Below, piece after piece: positions 1-6,564 of a stretch of 6,809 nucleotides of DNA. The notes beneath the pieces were generated by a model. The model was not told where the DNA came from. It saw only the letters and a program-made list of their open reading frames with translations, and ran no database searches. The stretch comes from Flavobacteriales bacterium UBA4585 (GTDB lineage: Bacteria; Bacteroidota; Bacteroidia; Flavobacteriales; Schleiferiaceae), in the NCBI GenBank assembly GCA_949487015.1, contig CATAQZ010000146.1, positions 1 through 6,809 on the forward strand, read 5' to 3'. Numbering within the stretch: position 1 is the first letter of the stretch; the number at the start of each line of letters is the position of its first letter. A program made the position numbers and the translations under genes.

Positions 1-932
1 AACAACTGCTTTACAGTATCGCGACCTTGACCCAGACGCGTATCTCCGTAACTGAACCAAGATCCACTTTTAGTTAGAATATCATGTAGCACACCTAAGT
101 CGATCAATTCACCCGCTTTTGAAATACCTTGCCCGTACATAATATCGAACTCCGCTAAGCGAAATGGTGGCGCAACTTTATTCTTAACCACTTTCACCCG
201 AGTACGGTTACCCATGACACGATCGCCATCTTTGATCTGTGTAGAACGACGGATATCTAGTCTGACTGAACTGTAAAATTTGAGGGCATTACCACCAGTG
301 GTTGTTTCAGGATTTCCAAACATCACACCAATTTTTTCGCGTAACTGATTGATAAATATTACACAACAATTCGTTTTACTGATTGTACCTGTTAATTTTC
401 GCAATGCCTGAGACATAAGGCGAGCGTGAAGACCGACACGAGCATCACCCATCTCACCTTCGATTTCAGCCTTTGGCGTTAAAGCAGCAACGGAATCAAC
501 GATTAAAATATCAATTGCACCTGAGCGAACTAAGTTATCGGCAATCTCTAAAGCCTGCTCTCCATTATCGGGCTGAGAAACAATAAGATCATCGGTATTC
601 ACACCTAAGCTCTCTGCATATGTTCTATCAAAAGCGTGTTCAGCATCGATAAATGCTGCAATTCCTCCTTTGCGCTGACATTCTGCGATAGCATGTAATG
701 TAAGTGTTGTTTTACCTGAACTCTCAGGTCCGTATATCTCTACAACACGTCCCATGGGATAACCGCCCACGCCCAATGCAATGTCTAATGTCAATGAACC
801 CGTAGGTATTGATTCAACTTCAATTACAGGCGCATCGCCCATTTTCATTACTGTTCCTTTACCGTAGGCTTTGTCCATACGGTCCATAGTTAGTTTGAGT
901 GCCTTGAGTTTGGCGTCTTTGTCTGCGCTCAT
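1..932 (-). CDS. recA: RecA recombinase, C-terminus cut by window edge
   Basis: RecA forms an ATP-dependent filament on single-stranded DNA, catalyses homologous pairing and strand exchange, and stimulates self-cleavage of LexA-type repressors. I translated the minus strand from the ATG at 932-930 and obtained 310 open codons up to the left edge. Visible motifs are the Walker A loop GPESSGKTT (residues 68-76, Lys74), the catalytic Glu98 in IDAEHAFDR, the Walker B strand ending LIVD (143-146), Gln196 in INQLREK, and the DNA-binding loop L2 with GNPETTTGGNALKFY (about 206-220). Family members are about 335-355 residues, so roughly 25-45 acidic C-terminal residues lie outside the window. The first 30 residues are the usual N-terminal helix, which supports this start. 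The gene lies 99 bases downstream of bcp on the same strand but has its own promoter. All key residues are intact, so I expect an active enzyme. Confidence 0.98.
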   Translation of the reverse strand, partial: MSADKDAKLKALKLTMDRMDKAYGKGTVMKMGDAPVIEVESIPTGSLTLDIALGVGGYPMGRVVEIYGPESSGKTTLTLHAIAECQRKGGIAAFIDAEHAFDRTYAESLGVNTDDLIVSQPDNGEQALEIADNLVRSGAIDILIVDSVAALTPKAEIEGEMGDARVGLHARLMSQALRKLTGTISKTNCCVIFINQLREKIGVMFGNPETTTGGNALKFYSSVRLDIRRSTQIKDGDRVMGNRTRVKVVKNKVAPPFRLAEFDIMYGQGISKAGELIDLGVLHDILTKSGSWFSYGDTRLGQGRDTVKQL

Positions 933-965
933 AATCTTAGAATGCTAAAAATATTAGAATTTATA

Positions 966-995
966 CAAATGTAGAACTTTGTTTCAAACGACAAA
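966..995 (-). promoter_or_regulatory. Bacteroidota-type promoter of recA
   Basis: Read on the minus strand, TTTG (995-992) is followed after 18 bases by TACATTTG (973-966). This matches the Bacteroidota housekeeping consensus of TTTG, about 19 bases, then TAnnTTTG. Transcription would start near 958-961, giving a leader of about 28 bases before the recA ATG at 932. This is the best promoter match in the window. It means recA does not depend on readthrough from bcp. Confidence 0.75.
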
Positions 996-996
996 G
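977..996. promoter_or_regulatory. Inverted repeat in the recA promoter, possible operator
   Basis: On the plus strand CTTTGT (977-982) and ACAAAG (991-996) are perfect 6-base inverted arms around an 8-base spacer. Inside lies a smaller palindrome, GTTT-C-AAAC (981-989). The repeat covers the -33 TTTG element and most of the spacer to the -7 element, where a bound repressor would block polymerase. recA is commonly controlled by a LexA-type repressor, so an SOS operator is conceivable. No regulator gene is present here and I know of no consensus that would confirm it. The arms are A/T rich and could occur by chance. Confidence 0.3.
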
Positions 997-1031
997 CCCT
1001 TTCTAATAAATTACACGAAGAATTTGAATTA

Positions 1032-1487
1032 TTAGTAAAGTGCGAGGATTTGTTCCGTCGCTTCTTTGGTTTTTACTTTCTCTAATACTTGCTCAATAAC
1101 ACCATCTTCATCGATTACATAAGTATGTCTGTAGATGCCCTCGTATTCCTTGCCCATGAATTTCTTCCATCCCCACGCTTCAAAGGCGAGGATAATCGAT
1201 TTATCTTCGTCAGCTATAAGGTTGTAATTTAATTCTTGCTTAGAAGCAAAATTAAGCTGGCGCTTTATAGAATCTGCGCTGACGCCCACAACTTCGAAGC
1301 CTTCTGACGCTAGTTCAGCATAATTATCTCTAAAATTACAAGCCTCAACAGTACACCCTGGTGTGCTCGCTTTAGGGTAGAAAAATAGGATCACCTTCTT
1401 CCCTTTAAACTGGGTAGAAGTGATGTGTTCACCGTGCTGATTTACGCCGCTCCACGCAGGTGCGGATTGTCCAATTTTTAATGCCAT
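1032..1487 (-). CDS. bcp: Thioredoxin-dependent thiol peroxidase (Bcp/PrxQ peroxiredoxin)
   Basis: This is a cytosolic peroxiredoxin of the BCP/PrxQ subfamily, which reduces hydrogen peroxide and organic hydroperoxides using electrons from thioredoxin. The product is 151 residues, a normal length. The active-site stretch YPKASTPGCTVEAC holds the peroxidatic Cys45 with its supporting Pro38 and Thr42. The resolving Cys50 lies five residues on, the spacing of the atypical two-cysteine mechanism seen in E. coli BCP. Arg120 in the IYRHTYVID strand is the likely conserved active-site arginine. The ATG at 1487-1485 opens directly into MALKIGQSAPAW, the usual start of the fold, and there is no signal peptide. 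It diverges from nth, with 85 bases between the start codons, and is followed 99 bases on by recA. I found no canonical -7 element upstream of it. Confidence 0.96.
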   Translation of the reverse strand: MALKIGQSAPAWSGVNQHGEHITSTQFKGKKVILFFYPKASTPGCTVEACNFRDNYAELASEGFEVVGVSADSIKRQLNFASKQELNYNLIADEDKSIILAFEAWGWKKFMGKEYEGIYRHTYVIDEDGVIEQVLEKVKTKEATEQILALY

Positions 1488-1521
1488 TGTTAATTCATTT
1501 TATTTCTCAACAACTCGAAGT

Positions 1522-1529
1522 TAGCTTTG
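1522..1529 (+). promoter_or_regulatory. Candidate -7 element for nth
   Basis: TAGCTTTG fits the Bacteroidota -7 consensus TAnnTTTG and would give a leader of about 35-40 bases before the nth ATG at 1573. The -33 element is poor: only TTTT at 1498-1501 lies at a workable distance (20 bases). The placement in a short divergent intergenic region is right, but the match is partial. Confidence 0.35.
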
Positions 1530-1572
1530 TTTCATTCCATAGCGACCTTGTTAGCACTAAATAGTTTTGCAC

Positions 1573-2271
1573 ATGACCAAAGCCGAAAAAATCCAATTTA
1601 CACTTGATGCGTTAGAGCAGTTATATCCGGAAACCCCTGTCCCCCTTGATCATAACGACCCTTTTACTTTACTGGTAGCGGTTGTTCTTAGTGCGCAATG
1701 CACCGATGAGCGAGTGAATAAGATCACTCCCAAGCTCTTCGCAGTAGCTGATAATCCTTACGACATGGCAAAATTGACAGTTGAGCAAATCGCAGAAATC
1801 ATCCGACCTTGCGGTTTAGTCCCTATGAAAAGTAAAGGGATTCATGCATTCAGCAATACCATAGTTAATGAATACGGAGGAAAAGTGCCCGCTAGTTTTG
1901 AAGCACTAGAAGCCATGCCTAGTGTTGGTCATAAAACCGCAAGTGTTGTTATGAGCCAAGCCTTTGGTGTTCCCGCCTTTCCTGTTGACACACACATACA
2001 ACGTTTAATGTACCGTTGGGGATTCTCTAATGGAAAGTCTGTAGCACAAACGGAACGAGATGCCAAGCGGCTTTTTCCAAAAGAGTCATGGAATAAACTG
2101 CATTTGCAAATTATCTTTTATGGCAGGGAATACAGTCCAGCGCGAGGATGGGATTTAGATAAAGATTTTATTACTAGCACGGTGGGTAGAAAAAGTGAAA
2201 TACAACGATGGCATAAGGATCAGGAATTCAAACATAAGAAGAGCGGCACAGGCAAAAAAGCTCGTAGATAG
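1573..2271 (+). CDS. nth: Endonuclease III (DNA glycosylase/AP lyase) without an iron-sulfur cluster motif
   Basis: Endonuclease III removes oxidised pyrimidines from DNA and nicks the resulting abasic site, which begins base excision repair. The product is 232 residues from the ATG at 1573; an in-frame TTG two codons upstream is less likely. The helix-hairpin-helix segment MPSVGHKTASVV contains the catalytic Lys121, and VDTHIQR contains the catalytic Asp139. The LSAQCTD stretch (39-45) has the conserved Gln42. The odd feature is the C-terminus. E. coli Nth has four cysteines there (C-X6-C-X2-C-X5-C) that bind a 4Fe-4S cluster. Here the matching region, HLQIIFYGREYSPARGWDLD and onward, has no cysteine at all. 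From memory this form is widespread in Flavobacteriia, so it is probably a lineage trait and not decay. The last 15 residues are very basic and may contact DNA. yebC follows after 40 bases and may be co-transcribed. Confidence 0.95.
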   Translation: MTKAEKIQFTLDALEQLYPETPVPLDHNDPFTLLVAVVLSAQCTDERVNKITPKLFAVADNPYDMAKLTVEQIAEIIRPCGLVPMKSKGIHAFSNTIVNEYGGKVPASFEALEAMPSVGHKTASVVMSQAFGVPAFPVDTHIQRLMYRWGFSNGKSVAQTERDAKRLFPKESWNKLHLQIIFYGREYSPARGWDLDKDFITSTVGRKSEIQRWHKDQEFKHKKSGTGKKARR

Positions 2272-2311
2272 TTCCTATTTTTGATGAACAATAAAATGAA
2301 AACTCCTCTAT

Positions 2312-3043
2312 ATGGGTCGCGCATTTGAATTTAGAAAAGAACGGAAGTTTAAACGTTGGGCGGGGATGGCAAAAACCTTCTCTCGCATCAGCAAGGACAT
2401 CATCATGGCTGTTAAGGAAGGTGGTGATAATCCGGATTCAAACTACCGGCTGCGAATGCTTTTGCAAAATGCAAAAGCTGCGAATATGCCTAAGGACAAT
2501 GTTGAGCGTGCGATCAAAAAAGCAATGTCGAAGGATCAATCGGACTATAAAACCATTGTTTACGAAGGATATGGTCCGCACGGAATAGCAGTACTCGTTG
2601 AGACGGCGACTGATAATAATACTAGAACGGTTGCAAATGTCCGTTCATACTTCAACAAATGTGACGGTTCATTAGGCACATCTGGCTCGGTAGAATTTAT
2701 GTTCGAACATAAATGCCACGTAAAAATTGCTGCAGGTGATTCGGATGTAGAAGAGCTCGAGTTCGAGATGATCGATCACGGTGCAGAGGATGTGTTCAAG
2801 GATGTCGAAGAGAAAGATGGTGAAGAAAAAGAAGTAATCATGGTGTACGGTCAGTTCGCAGATTACGGAAACATAACTAAAGGGCTCGAAGAATTAGGGC
2901 ACGAAATAGTGGAGTCTGGCTTCGAATATATTCCTACAACAACAAAAGAAATAGGCACAGAGCAAACAAAGGACTTAGAAAAGCTCATCGAAAAGCTTGA
3001 AGAAGACGACGACGTTCAGAACGTCTATACCACAATGCGTTAG
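2312..3043 (+). CDS. yebC: YebC/TACO1-family protein (transcription or translation regulator)
   Basis: YebC-family proteins are three-domain cytosolic proteins. Some members are described as DNA-binding transcriptional regulators (PmpR). Others, including mitochondrial TACO1 and certain bacterial homologues, are described as factors that help ribosomes through difficult sequences such as proline runs. Which role applies here cannot be read from sequence. The product is 243 residues, a normal length. Family signatures are NAKAANMPKDNVERAIKKA (53-71), YEGYGPHG (84-91) and ETATDNNTRTVANVR (97-111), followed by a C-terminal segment with the acidic helix near 222-235 and VQNVYTTM. The N-terminus MGRAFEFRKERKFKRW replaces the better-known MAGHSKW form; this is the usual Bacteroidota variant and supports the ATG at 2312. 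The leader is A-rich without a Shine-Dalgarno site. A TATTTTTG at 2276-2283 could be a -7 element but has no -33 partner, so readthrough from nth is at least as likely. Confidence 0.94.
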   Translation: MGRAFEFRKERKFKRWAGMAKTFSRISKDIIMAVKEGGDNPDSNYRLRMLLQNAKAANMPKDNVERAIKKAMSKDQSDYKTIVYEGYGPHGIAVLVETATDNNTRTVANVRSYFNKCDGSLGTSGSVEFMFEHKCHVKIAAGDSDVEELEFEMIDHGAEDVFKDVEEKDGEEKEVIMVYGQFADYGNITKGLEELGHEIVESGFEYIPTTTKEIGTEQTKDLEKLIEKLEEDDDVQNVYTTMR

Positions 3044-3059
3044 GAGGCATTGATACATT

Positions 3060-3088
3060 AAAAAAGCCGCTCAATGAGCGGCTTTTTT
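3060..3088. terminator. Bidirectional intrinsic terminator between yebC and clpX
   Basis: GCCGCTCA (3066-3073) and TGAGCGGC (3075-3082) form a perfect inverted repeat around one base; in RNA this would fold as a 6-7 base-pair GC-rich stem with a small loop. Six A residues precede it and six T residues follow, so the transcript ends in a U-run in either direction. It begins 17 bases after the yebC stop and ends 8 bases before the clpX stop codon, so it can serve both convergent genes. Confidence 0.93.
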
Positions 3089-3095
3089 GTTGCTT

Positions 3096-4331
3096 TTAAA
3101 TGGCTTTCCGTAACGAACTTCGCTCAATCTGCGATTTCGCGTATTCAAGTGTAATATGAATTTCCTTTGCATCCAATCCAGGTGCATCAAACATGTGATC
3201 CGTAAGAACGGCCTCACAAACACTGCGCAATCCACGTGCGCCTAGACTATACTCAAGAGCTATTTCAACAATGTAATCATACACGTCCTCATCAAATGAC
3301 AACACAATGTCGTCCATATGAAAGAGGTGTTGGTACTGTTTTATCAATGCATTCTTCGGCAGGGTTAAAATGGCTCGAAGGGCCTTTTTATCCAGCGGCG
3401 ACATGAATGTAACGATCGGCATACGACCGATCAATTCTGGTATTAGTCCATAACTCTTTAAATCCGAAGGAGTGATATAGCTTAAGACTTCATCTTCCTC
3501 TACGTGCTGACGTGACTCCTTAGAATAACCTAAAGAAGCAGAATTCAATCGCGAACCAATTTTCTTTTCTATTCCAACAAAAGCACCTCCAGCAACGAAC
3601 AATATGTTTGTCGTATCTACCTCAATGTATTTTTGATCCGGGTGCTTACGCCCTCCTTTCGGGGGAACATTGACCTTAGATCCTTCCAATAGTTTGAGTA
3701 ATCCTTGTTGCACACCTTCTCCACTTACATCGCGAGTTATAGAAGGATTGTCACCCTTGCGTGCGATTTTATCAATCTCATCAATAAAGACAATACCTAC
3801 CTGTGCCTTAGGCAAATCATAATCTGCCGCTTGAAGTAAACGGGTTAAAATGCTTTCCACGTCCTCTCCTACATATCCAGCTTCAGTTAATACCGTGGCA
3901 TCCACGATAGTAAATGGTACATTGAGTAGTTTGGCAATGGTACGAGCCATCAGGGTTTTACCTGTACCGGTGTTCCCAACGATGACGATATTTGATTTAT
4001 CTACCTCTGGCGCGTCTTTTAAAGGAACTAGACCAATTCTCTTGTAGTGATTGTACACTGCAACAGCCATCGTTCGCTTAGCCTGTTCTTGTCCGATGAT
4101 GTATTCGTCTAAGTGCGACTTAATCTGAGCAGGTGTAAAGTCAAACTCTACCTTTCCTGCAACATCTAATGGGCTGCTTTGCGGTGCTTCACCTAATTCG
4201 GTGTGTAGAATACCACCCGCCTGTTCAACACAACGGTCGCAGATGTGGGCATCCACACCCGCAATCATCATTTCTGCTTCAGTTTTACTGCGTCCGCAGA
4301 AAGAACAATGTATGTTGTTTTCTTCGCTCAT
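3096..4331 (-). CDS. clpX: ClpX, ATP-dependent unfoldase of the ClpXP protease
   Basis: ClpX is a hexameric AAA+ unfoldase that recognises tagged or damaged proteins, unfolds them with ATP and threads them into ClpP in the cytosol. The product is 411 residues, a normal length. The N-terminal zinc-binding domain has CSFC (Cys9, Cys12) and CDRC (Cys31, Cys34). The AAA+ core shows Walker A GNTGTGKT (119-126), pore loop GYVGED (152-157), Walker B VFIDEIDK (181-188), the RKH pore loop (228-230), a probable arginine finger Arg303 in PELIGRMP and sensor 2 LGARGLRS with Arg366. The loop that docks on ClpP, IGF in E. coli, aligns with LGY (267-269) and is about four residues shorter. The ATG overlaps the clpP stop codon by one base (TAATG), which suggests coupled translation. 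It is the last gene of the tig-clpP-clpX operon and ends at the shared terminator. Confidence 0.98.
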   Translation of the reverse strand: MSEENNIHCSFCGRSKTEAEMMIAGVDAHICDRCVEQAGGILHTELGEAPQSSPLDVAGKVEFDFTPAQIKSHLDEYIIGQEQAKRTMAVAVYNHYKRIGLVPLKDAPEVDKSNIVIVGNTGTGKTLMARTIAKLLNVPFTIVDATVLTEAGYVGEDVESILTRLLQAADYDLPKAQVGIVFIDEIDKIARKGDNPSITRDVSGEGVQQGLLKLLEGSKVNVPPKGGRKHPDQKYIEVDTTNILFVAGGAFVGIEKKIGSRLNSASLGYSKESRQHVEEDEVLSYITPSDLKSYGLIPELIGRMPIVTFMSPLDKKALRAILTLPKNALIKQYQHLFHMDDIVLSFDEDVYDYIVEIALEYSLGARGLRSVCEAVLTDHMFDAPGLDAKEIHITLEYAKSQIERSSLRKAI

Positions 4332-5005
4332 TATTTGGCCTGACCCTTACCTAGCAGAATTTCATCAACCATCCCATAGGCTTTTGCTTCCTCAGAGGTC
4401 ATCCAGTAATCACGGTCAGAATCTGCTTCAACCTTATCAAAAGCTTGTCCACTATGATGCGCAATAATGCTGTAGAGTTCTTTTTTCAGCTTGAGGATTT
4501 CAGTCAATGTGATCTCCATATCTGAGGCCTGACCTTGTGCACCACCCATAGGCTGGTGAATCATGATACGGCTATGCTTTAATGCAGAGCGCTTTCCAGC
4601 GGTACCTGCACACATTAAAACTGCGCCCATGGACGCTGCCATCCCTGTACAGATTGTAGCTACATCTGGATTTACAACTTGCATGGTATCATATATTCCA
4701 AGTCCCGCGTACACTGATCCACCAGGTGAATTGATGTAAATCTGGATGTCTTTCTTCGCATCTGCACTTTCTAAAAAGAGCAATTGGGCCTGAACGATAT
4801 TCGCAACTTGATCATTAATTCCTGTGCCCAAAAAGATGATACGGTCCATCATTAGACGGGAAAAAACATCCATTTGCGCGACATTCATCTGGCGCTCTTC
4901 TATGATGTAAGGCGTCAATGAAGCATCAACGTATTGTTCTACATACATGCTGTTTATACCAGCGTGTTTCGTAGCGTATTTTTTGAATTCTTTTCCGAAA
5001 TCCAT
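4331..5005 (-). CDS. clpP: ClpP, ATP-dependent Clp protease proteolytic subunit
   Basis: ClpP is a serine peptidase that assembles into a 14-subunit barrel and degrades polypeptides fed in by ClpX or another Clp ATPase. The product is 224 residues. The catalytic triad is Ser125 in GMAASMGA, His150 in MIHQPMGG and Asp199 in DSDRDYW; the 49-residue spacing from His to Asp equals that of E. coli ClpP. The oligomerisation region around INSPGGSVYAG (91-101) is intact. Relative to mature E. coli ClpP there are about 28 extra N-terminal residues (MDFGKEFKKYATKH and onward) before LTPYIIEE, which would be a propeptide removed by self-cleavage. Similar long leaders are usual in Bacteroidota. The gene starts 30 bases after tig and its stop overlaps the clpX start, so the protease and its unfoldase are made from one message. 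Confidence 0.98.
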   Translation of the reverse strand: MDFGKEFKKYATKHAGINSMYVEQYVDASLTPYIIEERQMNVAQMDVFSRLMMDRIIFLGTGINDQVANIVQAQLLFLESADAKKDIQIYINSPGGSVYAGLGIYDTMQVVNPDVATICTGMAASMGAVLMCAGTAGKRSALKHSRIMIHQPMGGAQGQASDMEITLTEILKLKKELYSIIAHHSGQAFDKVEADSDRDYWMTSEEAKAYGMVDEILLGKGQAK

Positions 5006-5035
5006 GAAGTCTTATTTTCTAAAGTGAAGGAATGA

Positions 5036-6391
5036 TTATGCGTTTTCCGTTACCAATTTAATGAATTCATCGTAGGTAACTTCCTTCTCATCCACCTTAA
5101 AGGTTTCTTTATAGTACGTCAGTAATTTTGCGTTATACACCTGATCATTGATTCGGCGAGCTTCCTCCTCATTTTTCAGCGCATTTTCAGCAATACCCTT
5201 TAACATTTCATCATCCATAGCCTGCTGGCCGTACTGTTGGAATTGTGCTTTTACCATTCCTACAGTGTGATCAACGAGTTCTTCTTGAGAAACTGAAATC
5301 TCACTCAATTGAATGACTTTGTTCTCAATCAACTGATAACGCAATCCGCGTTCAGTTTTCTCCCAGTCCGCCTCAATCTCTTCGGCTGAAACTGGTTTTT
5401 CTCCTGCAGTTTGCATCCATTTCTTTAGGAAAGCTACTGGCAGGTCAAATTTGGTTTTATCCAATAAGTATTCTGCTACATTGTTGAGGAAGTACTGATC
5501 AGATTCGTTCATGTACATGCGCTCTGCTTCTTCCTTCATCTTCTCGCGCATTTCCGCTTCGCTTGACACAACGCCTTCGCCATATACCTTGTCGAAGAAC
5601 TCCTGGTTCATTTCAGCTGGTTCCATACGGGCAACGCTCTTAAGCTCGAAGTGGAAAAGACCTGTTGATGCTTCTAATTGGGCATCTGTAACGCCTAGAA
5701 GACCTGCAGCATTGTAACCTTTGACAAAGCTCTTCGCTGCGTCAATAGGGAGTACATCGCCAGCTGCAGCCTTACACCATTCGCCTTGTGCTTTCTTGGT
5801 TTTCAAGTTTGAACCCATAATTTGGGTATCCTCTTTTACAATGCCACCGTCAACAACAGCTCCTTCAGCATCCACTTCAGTGAATGTTCCGTGGAACATG
5901 TCAGTAACTTCAGGTTTCTCTGGAGCAGACATTTTTCCGTAACGGTTACGGATATCTTCTACGTAGGTGTCAAGAACTTTTTTATCTGCAACGACTTTAA
6001 CGGCTTTGACTTTATTCTTCTTTGAGATGCTTACCTCAAATTCAGGGCTTAAACCCAATTCAAACTGGAAATTGTAGGATCCCGCCGTATCAAAATCTAA
6101 ATCCGGCTGCTCAACTGGCATAGGATTGCCGAGGATGTTCAACTTTTCATCAGTAATGTATTTGTAAATACTGTCTTGCAAGAGGTTGTTGATCTCTTCA
6201 ATGAGTACGGCTTTACCGTATTGTTTTTTGATCAAACCCATAGGCACTTTCCCTGGACGGAATCCCGGAATATTCGCGCGCTTGCGGTAATTTTCCAATA
6301 CATCGCTCACCTTTGTTTGGTAATCTTCTGGGGTGATCTCAATGTTCACTAATAGGTTTAGTGCGTCTACTTCGTTCTTGCTGATGTTCAT
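5036..6391 (-). CDS. tig: Trigger factor, ribosome-associated chaperone
   Basis: Trigger factor binds near the ribosomal exit tunnel and shields nascent chains. The product is 451 residues from the ATG at 6391-6389. An open frame continues 34 codons further upstream, but that would place the start upstream of the predicted promoter and adds unconserved sequence, so I reject it. The ribosome-docking loop GFRPGKVP (43-50) matches the position of the FRK signature of E. coli. The N-terminal domain runs to about residue 110, followed by a central segment (about 160-255) where the FKBP-type isomerase domain lies, and a long helical C-terminal substrate-binding region. The isomerase segment is hard to recognise: it has DGGIVKEDTQIMGSNLKT but not the usual IPGFE active-site pattern, so isomerase activity is doubtful. 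Folding by trigger factor and degradation by ClpXP are encoded together, with tig first in the operon. Confidence 0.96.
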   Translation of the reverse strand: MNISKNEVDALNLLVNIEITPEDYQTKVSDVLENYRKRANIPGFRPGKVPMGLIKKQYGKAVLIEEINNLLQDSIYKYITDEKLNILGNPMPVEQPDLDFDTAGSYNFQFELGLSPEFEVSISKKNKVKAVKVVADKKVLDTYVEDIRNRYGKMSAPEKPEVTDMFHGTFTEVDAEGAVVDGGIVKEDTQIMGSNLKTKKAQGEWCKAAAGDVLPIDAAKSFVKGYNAAGLLGVTDAQLEASTGLFHFELKSVARMEPAEMNQEFFDKVYGEGVVSSEAEMREKMKEEAERMYMNESDQYFLNNVAEYLLDKTKFDLPVAFLKKWMQTAGEKPVSAEEIEADWEKTERGLRYQLIENKVIQLSEISVSQEELVDHTVGMVKAQFQQYGQQAMDDEMLKGIAENALKNEEEARRINDQVYNAKLLTYYKETFKVDEKEVTYDEFIKLVTENA

Positions 6392-6418
6392 TACTGTGGA
6401 ATTAAATGTTGCAAAACT

Positions 6419-6431
6419 CCCTTCAAAAGGG
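6419..6431 (-). other. Small hairpin at the predicted 5' end of the tig mRNA
   Basis: CCCTT and AAGGG form a five-base-pair inverted repeat around three bases. It lies immediately downstream of the predicted -7 element, so it would sit at or next to the 5' end of the tig-clpP-clpX message, about 28 bases before the start codon. Such a structure could protect the mRNA or be incidental. Confidence 0.3.
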
Positions 6432-6435
6432 GGTG

Positions 6436-6443
6436 CAAAGGTA
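6436..6443 (-). promoter_or_regulatory. Probable -7 element of the tig-clpP-clpX operon
   Basis: On the minus strand TACCTTTG matches the Bacteroidota -7 consensus TAnnTTTG exactly. Transcription would start near 6429-6432, giving a leader of about 40 bases before the tig ATG at 6391. No TTTG lies at the -33 distance, so the promoter is either weak or helped by an activator. It is the only good match in the divergent region, and it also argues for the downstream tig start. Confidence 0.55.
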
Positions 6444-6564
6444 AGTAACATTTTGCCTTTTACGGACTTATGTGAGACCCTTCGCGTTTGCATTCCTTTA
6501 ACGTTCCAATTGCTGAAGCTTGGAACAAAGATTGTACCTTGCCTATTCTATGATTCAGAGACTT

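Noticed and set aside
1562..1569. TAGTTTTG as a -7 promoter element for nth
   Set aside because: It matches TAnnTTTG but would make the nth transcript leaderless, and no TTTG sits at the -33 distance.
1567..1572. TTG start for nth two codons before the ATG
   Set aside because: The ATG at 1573 gives the normal MTKAEK start; nothing favours the rarer start codon.
2325..2588. 87-codon open frame inside yebC
   Set aside because: It is out of frame with the clearly conserved YebC protein and its translation has no family features.
3850..4467. Plus-strand open frames opposite clpX and clpP
   Set aside because: They are antisense shadows of strongly conserved genes, overlap one another and have no plausible domains.
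5511..6025. Plus-strand open frames opposite tig
   Set aside because: They are antisense shadows of trigger factor without start signals or recognisable sequence.
6392..6493. Upstream in-frame extension of tig by 34 codons
   Set aside because: It would start upstream of the predicted TACCTTTG promoter element, and the residues do not resemble trigger factor, which normally opens with the MNISKNE-type sequence at 6391.
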